Assembly: GCA_052387905.1 (NCBI GenBank)
Contig: JBQTIR010000016.1
Span: 62,001 to 126,000, forward strand
Reading direction: 5' to 3'
Source of the DNA: JBQTII01 sp052387905
GTDB lineage: Bacteria > Actinomycetota > Actinomycetes > Sporichthyales > Sporichthyaceae
Length of the DNA stretch: 64,000 nt
How positions within the stretch are numbered: position 1 is the stretch's first letter; each line of letters starts with the position of its first letter. A program made the translations under genes and the position numbers. A model generated the notes under the pieces. That model ran no database searches. It saw only the letters and a program-made list of their open reading frames with translations, and was not told the DNA's origin. Positions 28,362 through 36,577 of this stretch are shown in pieces.

Positions 28362-28376
28362 CGGACACAGTGTCCG
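28362..28376. promoter_or_regulatory. GGACA-N3-TGTCC operator, perfect, upstream of the HMGCS-like/Rieske operon
   Basis: CGGACA-CAG-TGTCCG, 6-bp perfect arms, 19 bases upstream of the ATG at 28396. An overlapping TGTCCGGACA palindrome begins at 28358. The same 19-base spacing is seen at the 57147 site. Confidence 0.68.
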
Positions 28377-28395
28377 AGGACGTGAAAGGCGCCGC

Positions 28396-29787
28396 ATGAG
28401 CTTCGGGATCGTGGGCTACGGGACCTACCTGCCGGCGCACCGGCTGGCATCCGCCGACATCGCAGCGGCGTTGGGGTCAGGGCCGGCCAAGGGCTCCCGA
28501 GTGGTGGCCTCCTTTGACGAAGACTCCACGACGATGGCGGTCGAGGCAGCGCGCCGCGTCGTGGCCGGCCGCGCGGTGCACTCGCTATGGTTCGCCACCA
28601 CCTCGCCTGCCTACGCGGAGAAGACCAACGCCGCGGCGGTGCGGGCCGCGCTGGGCCTGAGTCCGGACGGTTTCGCCGTCGACCTGGCGGGGTCGTCCCG
28701 TTCCGGCGAAGGTGCAATGCGCGCGGCCGCCGCGGCGGGCGGGCTCGCGGTCCTCGGCGACGTGCGCGTCGGGCTGCCGGGGTCGGCGGACGAACGCGAG
28801 AGTGCGGACGGCGCCGCGGCCTTCCTGTTCGGGCCGGCGGATGAGTCTGTGGCGGTCGCGATCGGGCAGGCCTCGGTCACCGCGGAGTTCCTCGACCGCT
28901 GGCGGTCCCCGGGTGAGACGACGTCGCGGCAATGGGAGGAACGCTTCGGGGTCGAGCAGTACGACCCCCTGATCGCGGACGTCGTCGCCCGGGCGATGGC
29001 CGCCGCGGGCATCGAGGCGGCGGACGTGGTGGTGGTCTCCTCCCCGCACGCCCGCGCCGCCGCAGGGGCCCGCGCTCGGTACGCCGGCAAGGAGGCGCCC
29101 AACCTCGGCATCGGGCACGCCGGGGCCGCCGACCTCGCGCTGCGCCTGGCGGACGCCCTGGACCGCGCCACCCCCGGCCAGACGATCCTGGCGATCTCCG
29201 CCGTCGACGGCGCGGACGCGACGGTGTGGAAAGTGACCGACGCGATCGCCACCGCCCGCCCCCCGCAGCCCGTGGCCACGCAGCTCGGCGCGGGGCGGCC
29301 GGTCGGCTACAGCACCTACCTGACCTGGCGTGGTTTGCTGGACCGCGAACTCCCGCGGCGCCCGGAACCGGACCGCCCCGCCGGTCCGCCCTCGGCCCGC
29401 TCGATGGGCTGGAAGTTCGCCTTCGTCGGCAGCAGTTGCGACAAGTGCGGCTTCATCCACCTGCCGCCGGCCCGGGTGTGCGCGTCCTGCCGGACGTCGG
29501 GTCAGATGACGCCCGCGCCACTGGCCGGCGCCACCGGCACCGTGGCGACGTTCACCGTCGACCGGCTCGCCTACTCGCTCTCACCGCCGATGATCAGCGT
29601 GGTCGTCGACTTCGACGGCGGGGGCCGTTCGCTGGTCGAGCTCGCCGACGCCGGGCCGGACGAGGTCGGCGTCGGGCGCCGGGTCACCATGACCTTCCGC
29701 CGGCTCTACACCTCCGGCGGGGTGCACAACTACTTCTGGAAGGCACGACTCGTCCCGGAAGCTGGGGAGAATGCACATGGGCAGTAA
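28396..29787 (+). CDS. HMG-CoA-synthase-like domain fused to a DUF35 OB-fold/zinc ribbon
   Basis: 463 residues. Residues 1-330 follow the thiolase/HMG-CoA synthase fold (GIVGYGTYLPAHRL start, then DGFAVDLAGSSRSGEGAM). Residues 345-463 are a DUF35 module with a zinc ribbon, Cys348, 351, 362 and 365 (CDKCG ... CASC), then an OB fold. No cysteine occurs before residue 348: the place of the catalytic Cys reads S-S-R-S-G, so the N-terminal half should be unable to make the usual thioester. It likely acts as a scaffold or acyl-CoA holder for the thiolase encoded next, as seen for thiolase/HMGCS/DUF35 complexes. GAAAGG precedes ATG 28396. Confidence 0.85.
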   Translation: MSFGIVGYGTYLPAHRLASADIAAALGSGPAKGSRVVASFDEDSTTMAVEAARRVVAGRAVHSLWFATTSPAYAEKTNAAAVRAALGLSPDGFAVDLAGSSRSGEGAMRAAAAAGGLAVLGDVRVGLPGSADERESADGAAAFLFGPADESVAVAIGQASVTAEFLDRWRSPGETTSRQWEERFGVEQYDPLIADVVARAMAAAGIEAADVVVVSSPHARAAAGARARYAGKEAPNLGIGHAGAADLALRLADALDRATPGQTILAISAVDGADATVWKVTDAIATARPPQPVATQLGAGRPVGYSTYLTWRGLLDRELPRRPEPDRPAGPPSARSMGWKFAFVGSSCDKCGFIHLPPARVCASCRTSGQMTPAPLAGATGTVATFTVDRLAYSLSPPMISVVVDFDGGGRSLVELADAGPDEVGVGRRVTMTFRRLYTSGGVHNYFWKARLVPEAGENAHGQ

Positions 29788-30973
29788 CGGGATTCGCGAC
29801 CGGGTCGCCATCGTCGGGATGGGATGCACGACGTTCGGTGAGCACTGGGACCGCTCCACCGACGATCTGCTCATCGATGCGACCAGCGAGTGCTTCGCCG
29901 CCGCGCCAGGCATCGAAGCGAGCGACGTCGACGCGTACTGGCTCGGCACGATGAACTCGGGGATGTCCGGGATGACGTTGGCCCGCCCGCTCTCGATCGA
30001 CTACAAGCCGGTCACCCGCCTGGAGAACTTCTGCGCGACGGGCTCCGAGGCCTTCCGCAACGCGTGCTACGCCGTGGCCAGCGGGGCGTATGACCGGGTG
30101 ATGGCGGTCGGGGTCGAGAAGCTCAAGGACACCGGGTTCTCCGGCCTGACCCGAACCAACCCGGCAAGCGATGGCACCTCACCGGAGATGTCGCTGACCG
30201 CGCCCGCGGCCTTCTCCCTCCTGGACCCGGCGTACTGCCGCAAGTACGACGTGGACCCGGCGCTGATGCGCGAGGCAATGACGCACATCGCGTGGAAGAA
30301 CCACCAGAACGGTGCGCTCAACCCGCGGGCCCAGTTCCGCAAGCCCGTCGCCAAGGAGAAGATCGCGGCCGGTGCGGGGCAGGTCGCGGGGCGCCTGGGC
30401 GTCTTCGACTGTTCTGGGGTCTCCGACGGCGCTGCCGCCGCATTGATCGTGCGGGCCGAGGACGCCCACCGCTACAGCGACTCCCCGGTCTACGTGAAGG
30501 GCCTGTCGCTGATCGCCGGCCCCGGTAGCGGACCGGTCGACCCCGCGTATGACTACACGTCATTTCCGGAAGTCGTGGCCAGCGGCCGGGACGCCTACGC
30601 CCAGGCCGGCGTCACCGACCCGGCTACCCAGATCAGCTTCGCCGAGGTGCACGACTGTTTCACCCCGACCGAACTGGTGCTGATGGAGGACCTCGGGTTC
30701 TCCCGCGCCGGCCAGGCGTGGAAGGACGTGCTCAACGGGGACTTCGACCTGGGCGGCCGGCTCCCGGTCAACCCCGATGGCGGCCTGAAGTCCTTCGGTC
30801 ATCCGGTCGGCGCCAGCGGGCTACGGATGCTCTTTGAATGCTGGTTGCAGCTGCGTGGTCAGGCCGGGGAGCGCCAGCTCGCGAATCCGCGACTCGGCCT
30901 CACCCATAACCTCGGCGGCCGGCCCGGCGCCTGCGTGTCATTCGTGTCCGTCGTCGGCCGGGAGCTCTCGTGA
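29777..30973 (+). CDS. Thiolase family protein (SCP-x/lipid-transfer-type acetyl-CoA acyltransferase)
   Basis: 398 residues. Nucleophile Cys86 in ENFCATGSEAF, HDCFTPTE, and GHPVGASG; the final HNLGGRPG block replaces the usual second Cys motif, as in SCP-x-like thiolases. Expected to cleave a 3-ketoacyl-CoA or to act as an aldolase-like partner of the upstream DUF35 fusion. ATG 29777 is preferred over 29771 because GGGGAG then lies 7 bases upstream. It overlaps the previous gene by 11 bases and the next by 4. Confidence 0.9.
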   Translation: MGSNGIRDRVAIVGMGCTTFGEHWDRSTDDLLIDATSECFAAAPGIEASDVDAYWLGTMNSGMSGMTLARPLSIDYKPVTRLENFCATGSEAFRNACYAVASGAYDRVMAVGVEKLKDTGFSGLTRTNPASDGTSPEMSLTAPAAFSLLDPAYCRKYDVDPALMREAMTHIAWKNHQNGALNPRAQFRKPVAKEKIAAGAGQVAGRLGVFDCSGVSDGAAAALIVRAEDAHRYSDSPVYVKGLSLIAGPGSGPVDPAYDYTSFPEVVASGRDAYAQAGVTDPATQISFAEVHDCFTPTELVLMEDLGFSRAGQAWKDVLNGDFDLGGRLPVNPDGGLKSFGHPVGASGLRMLFECWLQLRGQAGERQLANPRLGLTHNLGGRPGACVSFVSVVGRELS

Positions 30974-32220
30974 CGAGCGTTGCGAACCGTTACGAGGAGT
31001 TGATCCGTCCCGACAAGGTCCACGGCTCGCTCTACACCGACCCGGAGATTTTCGCCGAGGAGATGGCGAAGATCTTCTACGCGACCTGGGTCTACGTCGG
31101 CCACGAATCGGAGGTGCCTGAGCCGGGCGACTACGTCGTCAAGCCGTTCGGTCCGCAATCGGTGATCATGAGCCGCAGCAAGGACGGGGAGATCCACCTG
31201 CTGCAGAATCGCTGTGCGCACCGGGCGAACCTGGTCTGTGACGCACCCAAGGGCAACTCCACGGCGTTCCGCTGCCAGTACCACGGCTGGACCTACGCCA
31301 ACGACGGTTCGCTGCTCGGCTTCCCCTACAAGAAGGGCTATGAGGGCGCGGACAAGTCGAAGCTGGGGCTCGGTCGGGTGCCTCGGGTTGCCTCCTATCA
31401 GGGTTTCGTGTTCGGCAGCTTCGCCGCCGAGGGACCGTCACTTCTCGAGCACCTCGGCGCCGCGGCGGGGGAGATCGACCGCCTGGTCCGGCTGTCGCCG
31501 ACCGGGAAGATCACGCTGACTGCCGGCTGGCTCAAGCACAAGGCCAAGGCCAACTGGAAGATGCTGCTGGAGAACGAGACCGACGGCTATCACCCGCAGT
31601 TCGTGCACTCCTCGATCTTCACCGTCGGCGACTCCGGCATCGGCGCGCTCTACAGCGACAACGCGGCCGCGGTCAGCCGCGACCTCGGCGGCGGGCATAC
31701 CGAGAACGATCTGCGCCCGGAGTTCCGCAAGCTCGGTAACGTGATGGGCTGGTTCGGGACCACAGCGGACAAGGTTCCGAATTATGTGTCGAGGATGCGC
31801 GAGCTCCACGGCGAGGGCGCCGAGGAGATCCTCATCGAGGGCTCGCCGCACGTGATGATCTTTCCGAACCTGTTCATTGCCGAGATCCAGATCTTCGTGA
31901 TCCAGCCCGTCGCCGTCGACGAGACCGTGCAATATGTGACTGCCATTCAGTTCGAAGAGGGCGAGGAGATGAACCGCCGCCTGCTCCAGCAGACCATCGG
32001 ATCGGTCGGTCCGGCCGGCTTCCTGCTCGCGGATGACTCGGAGATGTACGAGCGCAACCAGCGCGGCGTGCAGGCCCGCAACCCGGAGTGGTTGATGGTC
32101 AACCGGGGTGCGGGCCGCGAACGGGTCGATGAGAACGGGCACCGCATCGGCTTCAGCACCGACGAGGTCCCGATCCGGGCGATCTGGGCGCACTACAAGT
32201 CGCTGATGGGGCGAGGATGA
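30970..32220 (+). CDS. Rieske non-haem iron oxygenase, alpha subunit
   Basis: 416 residues. Rieske [2Fe-2S] ligands C82-x-H84 in NRCAHRANLVC and C102-x2-H105 in FRCQYHGWTY. The mononuclear iron site is in NETDGYHPQFVH (Asp205 bridging, His208 and His213). Catalyses O2-dependent hydroxylation or dihydroxylation, with electrons from a reductase and ferredoxin not encoded nearby. GTG 30970 overlaps the thiolase stop. Confidence 0.93.
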   Translation: MTSVANRYEELIRPDKVHGSLYTDPEIFAEEMAKIFYATWVYVGHESEVPEPGDYVVKPFGPQSVIMSRSKDGEIHLLQNRCAHRANLVCDAPKGNSTAFRCQYHGWTYANDGSLLGFPYKKGYEGADKSKLGLGRVPRVASYQGFVFGSFAAEGPSLLEHLGAAAGEIDRLVRLSPTGKITLTAGWLKHKAKANWKMLLENETDGYHPQFVHSSIFTVGDSGIGALYSDNAAAVSRDLGGGHTENDLRPEFRKLGNVMGWFGTTADKVPNYVSRMRELHGEGAEEILIEGSPHVMIFPNLFIAEIQIFVIQPVAVDETVQYVTAIQFEEGEEMNRRLLQQTIGSVGPAGFLLADDSEMYERNQRGVQARNPEWLMVNRGAGRERVDENGHRIGFSTDEVPIRAIWAHYKSLMGRG

Positions 32221-32738
32221 CGACGCTGGACCTGTCGATCTCCCAGGCCGAGGCCGAGGCGTTCCTCTACCGGGAGGCACGCCTGTCGGATTGCCACGAC
32301 TACGACGCGTGGGAATCGCTGTGGACGGACGACGCTATCTACTGGGTGCCTGCCGGGGGCGATTCGGAGAATGACCCCATCTCCCAGGTCTCGGTGCTCT
32401 TCGACAACCGCTCGCGGATCGCCACCCGGGTCCGTCAGCTCAAGAGTGGCAAGCGGCACTCGCAGACCCCGCGGTCCCACGTCGTCCACGTGATCAGCAA
32501 CGTCGAGTTGCTCGGCGCCCACCCCGGCGACGCGCATAGCCCGCCCACCCACGTCGGTGACGTGGTCGTGGCGGCCACGATGCTCGTCGTGGAATCCCGC
32601 GAACGCGGTACCACGCACTGGGCTGCGCGTTGTGAGTACCGACTGCGCCGCGTCGACGGCGAGCTGCGCCTGTCGTACAAGAAGGTGCTGCTCTCCGACC
32701 GCGAACAGGCCCTGTCCACCCTCTCGTTCCTGATCTGA
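32217..32738 (+). CDS. Ring-hydroxylating oxygenase beta subunit (NTF2-like)
   Basis: 173 residues of the aromatic-ring-hydroxylating small-subunit family: QAEAEAFLYREARLSDCHDY at the start, LWTDDAIYWVPAGG, SRIATRVRQLKSG, and the C-terminal SYKKVLLSDREQ. It has a structural role in an alpha3beta3 oxygenase. ATGA overlap with the alpha subunit. A separate beta subunit marks this as the dioxygenase-type architecture, not a KshA-type alpha-only enzyme. Confidence 0.92.
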   Translation: MTTLDLSISQAEAEAFLYREARLSDCHDYDAWESLWTDDAIYWVPAGGDSENDPISQVSVLFDNRSRIATRVRQLKSGKRHSQTPRSHVVHVISNVELLGAHPGDAHSPPTHVGDVVVAATMLVVESRERGTTHWAARCEYRLRRVDGELRLSYKKVLLSDREQALSTLSFLI

Positions 32739-32987
32739 GTGGCCATGTCGACCTCGCCGGACCCGGCCGAGCCCACCCCGCTCGGTGTGGTGGACAGCGA
32801 GTTCGCTGCGGTCCACCTCTCGATCGACCGGTCCGGGAACGGTCCCCGGTTGCGCATCGAGGACCTGTCGAACGAGCGCGTGGGCTACCTCGACGCCCTC
32901 ACCCTCGAAGCACTGGCCTGGGCGTCGGAGGACCGCCTGCGCTCCTTGCTCGACCCCTCAGGCGAGCGTTGGCGTGACCGTAGCTGA
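32739..32987 (+). CDS. Small hypothetical protein at the end of the Rieske operon
   Basis: 82 residues (GTG 32739) or 80 (ATG 32745). No family recognised. The middle looks ordered (HLSIDRSGNGPRLRIEDL, then SNERVGYLDALTLEALAWAS), suggesting a small beta-strand/helix fold. It begins directly after the beta-subunit stop, consistent with translational coupling. No clear Shine-Dalgarno is present. It could be an oxygenase accessory protein, but that is only inferred from position. Confidence 0.6.
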   Translation: MAMSTSPDPAEPTPLGVVDSEFAAVHLSIDRSGNGPRLRIEDLSNERVGYLDALTLEALAWASEDRLRSLLDPSGERWRDRS

Positions 32988-33087
32988 GCACCGCGGCGGC
33001 CGATCCCGCACGCATGCATTGACAGGGGTGCGGTAGGCATGGATGACTGCCTGAACAACCGCCCCTGCATCTCCTGGAGGACCCCTG

Positions 33088-33570
33088 ATGGGTGACACCC
33101 GCACCACCGCCACCGGCACCGTCGCCGCTTCTCCTGAAGCCGTCTTCACCGTGCTTGCCGATCCGAGCCGCCATCAGGACATCGACGGGGCAGGCATGCT
33201 CCAGGGCATGGTCGACGGTCCGCAGGCCCTGACCGCGGTCGGCCAGAGCTTCGACATCGACATGCACCAGGAAGGCATCGGCGACTACGGGATGCGCAAC
33301 ACGGTCACCGAGTTTGAGCCCGGCCGCCGGATCACCTGGGCACCCAACGTCCACCCGCCCGGCTCGATGGCTCACATCGTGGGCGACATGAAGACCGGCG
33401 GCCACGTCTACAGCTGGGTGCTGACCCCCAACGCGTCCGGCGGGACGGACATCGAGCACTTCTGCGACTGGAGCGGTGTCGAGGACGAGGGCTTCAAGAC
33501 CTTCTTCCCGCGCGTCAGCGCCGAGCAGTTGTCCGAGAGCATCCAGCGGGTCGGCAAGCTCGCCGGCTGA
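33088..33570 (+). CDS. SRPBCC (START/Bet v1-like) family protein
   Basis: 160 residues with the polyketide-cyclase/START-like pattern: TGTVAASPEAVFTVLADPSR at the N-terminus, VTEFEPGRRITW in the middle, and a long C-terminal helix (FPRVSAEQLSESIQRVGKLA). Forms a hydrophobic ligand pocket. GGAGG precedes ATG 33088. It is convergent with the flavin monooxygenase; 36 bases separate the stops. Confidence 0.85.
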   Translation: MGDTRTTATGTVAASPEAVFTVLADPSRHQDIDGAGMLQGMVDGPQALTAVGQSFDIDMHQEGIGDYGMRNTVTEFEPGRRITWAPNVHPPGSMAHIVGDMKTGGHVYSWVLTPNASGGTDIEHFCDWSGVEDEGFKTFFPRVSAEQLSESIQRVGKLAG

Positions 33571-33606
33571 AACCTGGCCAACGACTCCTCCGTCGTCGAC
33601 GGCGGG

Positions 33607-35082
33607 TCAGGACGAAACTGGCTCAGTGACCCGGGCGCGGCTGGTGAAAACCATGTCCTCGCCCGGGTCCGCGCGTCTGGCGGCGATGATGTCGCGCAGA
33701 TAGTTCTGGCTGACCAGCCAAGGGCCGCTGGTGCCCGAACTCGGGAATTTGTCGATCCCCCGCTGCACGTAGCCGGAGGTGAGGTCCAGGAAGGGCTTGC
33801 GGCCCATGCCGGGGGGCAGGGTCGGCGTCGCGATGTCGTACCCGTGGCTGTCCATGTGGGCGATGAGACGACTGAGGTATTTGGCCGACAGCTCCGCGCG
33901 CAGTGTCCAGGAGTTGTTGGAGTAGCCGAAGCAGAACCCGAGGTTGGGGACGCCGGAGAGCAGCATCGCCCGGTAGGCAACGGTGTCGCCCAGGTCCAGT
34001 GCGTTGCCGTCGACGCTGTACTCGATCCCGCCCAGGGGCAGGAGCGTCAGGCCCGTGGCGCTGACCACGATGTCGGCCTCCAGGACCTTCCCGGACCGTA
34101 GCCGGATGCCCTCGGGTACGAAGGTGTCGATGTGGTCGGTGACCACCGACGCCGCACCGGAACGGATCATCTTGAACAGGTCCGCGCTCGGGATCAGGCA
34201 CAGTCGCTGGTCCCACGGGTCGTACGCTGGGGTGAAGTGCTCATCGACGAGCGCCTCGTCCTTCAACACGCCGACTGCGGTCTCGCGCAGCATCTTCTTG
34301 GCGGTCTGCGGGCGCCACCGGCACAACCCGTAGACCGCCTGGATGGTGAGCACGTTCTTGGCGCGGATGACGCGGTGCGCGGTCTGGGCAGGCAGGAAAC
34401 GTTGCAGGGTGACCGCGAGCTTGTCCGTTTCCGGCATGGCCAGCATGTAGGTGGGGGAACGCTGAAGCATCGTCACATGGGCGGCATCCGGCGCCATGGC
34501 GGGAATGAGGGTCACCGCGGTCGCTCCACTGCCGATGACGACTACCCGCTTTGCGGCGTAGTCCAGGTCGGCCGGCCAGAACTGGGGGTAGACCATGGTC
34601 CCTTCGTAGTCGGCGAGCCCCGGGAAGTCCGGCTGGTGACCGCGCGCGTAGTCGTAGTAGCCGGCGCAGATGTAGAGGAAGCGGGCGCGGTAGATCATGT
34701 CCTCGCCGTCGCAGGTCGCGCTCACTCGCCAGTGACCCTCGGTCGATGACCACTGTGCACTGGTGACGCGGTTGCGGTAGCGGATCAGGCGGTCGACGCC
34801 CGCGTCGACCGCTGCGGCGCGGATGTAGTCCAGGAGTTCACCGCCACCGGCGATGGACTTCGACCCCACCCAGGGCCGGAAGCCGTAACCCATCGTGTAC
34901 GCGTCGGTATCCGAACGCACACCTGGGTAGCGGAACAGGTCCCAGGTCCCGCCCAGGTCGTCACGGGCTTCCAACAAGGCCAAGGACTTGTCCGGGTGGT
35001 CCTGACGCAATCGCACCGCCGCGCCCACGCCGGACAGGCCGGCGCCGACGATCAGGATGTCGAGATCTTGGGGTTCGCTCAT
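33607..35082 (-). CDS. FAD-dependent monooxygenase, EthA/Baeyer-Villiger-like
   Basis: 491 residues. FAD Rossmann motif ILIVGAGLSGVG near the N-terminus, GGTWDLFRYPGVRSDTD (typical of flavin monooxygenases), and NADPH motif VVIGSGATAV at about 182-190. The Baeyer-Villiger fingerprint F-x-G-x3-H-x3-W-P is altered to Y159-E-G-x3-Y165-x3-W169-P, so the usual histidine is replaced. Probably hydroxylates or inserts oxygen into a hydrophobic ketone or fatty substrate. The P450 gene lies 35 bases upstream on the same strand. Confidence 0.9.
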   Translation of the reverse strand: MSEPQDLDILIVGAGLSGVGAAVRLRQDHPDKSLALLEARDDLGGTWDLFRYPGVRSDTDAYTMGYGFRPWVGSKSIAGGGELLDYIRAAAVDAGVDRLIRYRNRVTSAQWSSTEGHWRVSATCDGEDMIYRARFLYICAGYYDYARGHQPDFPGLADYEGTMVYPQFWPADLDYAAKRVVVIGSGATAVTLIPAMAPDAAHVTMLQRSPTYMLAMPETDKLAVTLQRFLPAQTAHRVIRAKNVLTIQAVYGLCRWRPQTAKKMLRETAVGVLKDEALVDEHFTPAYDPWDQRLCLIPSADLFKMIRSGAASVVTDHIDTFVPEGIRLRSGKVLEADIVVSATGLTLLPLGGIEYSVDGNALDLGDTVAYRAMLLSGVPNLGFCFGYSNNSWTLRAELSAKYLSRLIAHMDSHGYDIATPTLPPGMGRKPFLDLTSGYVQRGIDKFPSSGTSGPWLVSQNYLRDIIAARRADPGEDMVFTSRARVTEPVSS

Positions 35083-35117
35083 GGCGGGCCTTCGGGTCAG
35101 TGGGACATGACGGGATG

Positions 35118-36440
35118 TCAGCCGGGGAACGGACGGGCGGGCATCCGCTTCGCGATGTTGAAGAAATTGCTCGGCGTCAGCTCAGGTTCGCCGGCCACGA
35201 TGTCCGGGCACCGGGTGAGCAGCTCGGTGAAGAGCGCACGGACCTGGAAACGGGCGAGCTGGTTGCCCAGACAGTGGTGAATACCGCCGCCGCCGAAGCC
35301 GACGTGCGGGTTCGGGTGCCGGGAAAGGTCGAGTTCGTGCGCGCGCTCGATCGCGAGGTCGTCGCGGTTGGCGGAGGAGTAGAACAGCACGACCTTGTCA
35401 CCCTTGGAGATCTGGACACCGTCGAGCTCGCAGTCGCGGGAGGCGGTGCGACGGAAGGTCATGATCGGGGTCACCCAGCGCACGATCTCCTCGACCGCGG
35501 TGGCCATCCGATTCGGCAGGTCCGCCATCAGCCAGGCCCGCTGCTCGGGGTGGGTGGTCAGCGCCCGCAGGCCGTGCGCGATCGACTGCCGGGTGGTGTC
35601 GTTGCCGGCGATCGTGAGCAGCACGAAGAACGAGCCGATCTCATGGTCGCTCAGGCGCTCACCGTCCACCTCCGCCTGCACCAACGAGCTGAACAGGTCC
35701 GGTCCGGGGTTGGCGCGGCGTTCCTCGATCAGACCGCCCGCCAGGTCGTGCATGTAGACCACGGCGTCGAAGAGCATCGTGATCGCGTCGTCCTTGGTCG
35801 CCGCCAACTCGGGTTCGCCCCAGGAGGTGGCCTTGGTCATCCACTCGGCGGCCAACTGCCGGTCGCCCTCGGGGATGCCCATCATGTCGTTGATGTTGTG
35901 CATCGGCAGGACGCTGGCGCATTCGGAGACGAAGTCCACCCAGCCGTCGCCCGCCTTGGCCTGCTGGATCAGGTTGTCCACCACCATCGCCGCGTTGGCG
36001 TTGATCTGGTCCTCGATCCGGCGCATCTGTTTGGGGGTGAAGGCCGACGCGAGCAGCTTGCGCAGGCTGGTGTGCCGCGGTGGGTCCATCGCGATGATCG
36101 ACTGCGCGGCCTCGATGACCTGGACCGGCATGTTCTCCATCAGGATGGACGGCGCGGACAGGAAGTCCTCGGGCCGCCGCGTCACCTCCACCAGGTGACG
36201 GTGCGTCGTGACCGCCCAGTAGCCGTAGTCGTCCGGCACGTCGATGAGACCGTCCTCGAACGGTGGCTGCCAGGTGATCGGGCGCTCCCGGCGCAGGACC
36301 GCGAAGGTTTTCTCCCGCTCGTCCATCGTGGTCCACCAGAACTCCTTGGTGGAGATGTTGATGGCGTCGTAAGGGCGGTCCGGGTTGCCGCTCGCGTTGG
36401 ACTGAAGTTCGTCGCCCGAGAACGACGTCGGGACAGTCAT
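35118..36440 (-). CDS. Cytochrome P450 (second copy, same class)
   Basis: 440 residues. I-helix AGNDTTRQS, K-helix VEEIVRWVTP, haem loop FGGGGIHHCLG with Cys390 as ligand. It resembles the P450 at 23666 over its length (for example TFRRTASRDCELDGVQIS against TFRRTASRDVELGGVQIS), so the two are paralogues. GAGGAGG lies upstream of ATG 36440. It is followed by the flavin monooxygenase, likely one transcript. Confidence 0.92.
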   Translation of the reverse strand: MTVPTSFSGDELQSNASGNPDRPYDAINISTKEFWWTTMDEREKTFAVLRRERPITWQPPFEDGLIDVPDDYGYWAVTTHRHLVEVTRRPEDFLSAPSILMENMPVQVIEAAQSIIAMDPPRHTSLRKLLASAFTPKQMRRIEDQINANAAMVVDNLIQQAKAGDGWVDFVSECASVLPMHNINDMMGIPEGDRQLAAEWMTKATSWGEPELAATKDDAITMLFDAVVYMHDLAGGLIEERRANPGPDLFSSLVQAEVDGERLSDHEIGSFFVLLTIAGNDTTRQSIAHGLRALTTHPEQRAWLMADLPNRMATAVEEIVRWVTPIMTFRRTASRDCELDGVQISKGDKVVLFYSSANRDDLAIERAHELDLSRHPNPHVGFGGGGIHHCLGNQLARFQVRALFTELLTRCPDIVAGEPELTPSNFFNIAKRMPARPFPG

Positions 36441-36577
36441 CGTCGGTCCACCTCCTCGCGCATGTGGCTTGCGCATCTGGACGAATGCTGGCTCAAGGCT
36501 AGGGACGAGCGCGATCGGTCAGGACCATCCGCTGTACCAGCGGTCTCGACGGCGGTTGTGGTGCCAGCACAAGGTGC

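Noticed and set aside
33590..33602. CCGTCG-T-CGACGG palindrome between the SRPBCC and monooxygenase genes as a terminator
   Set aside because: The arms are short and the one-base loop cannot form without opening most of the stem.
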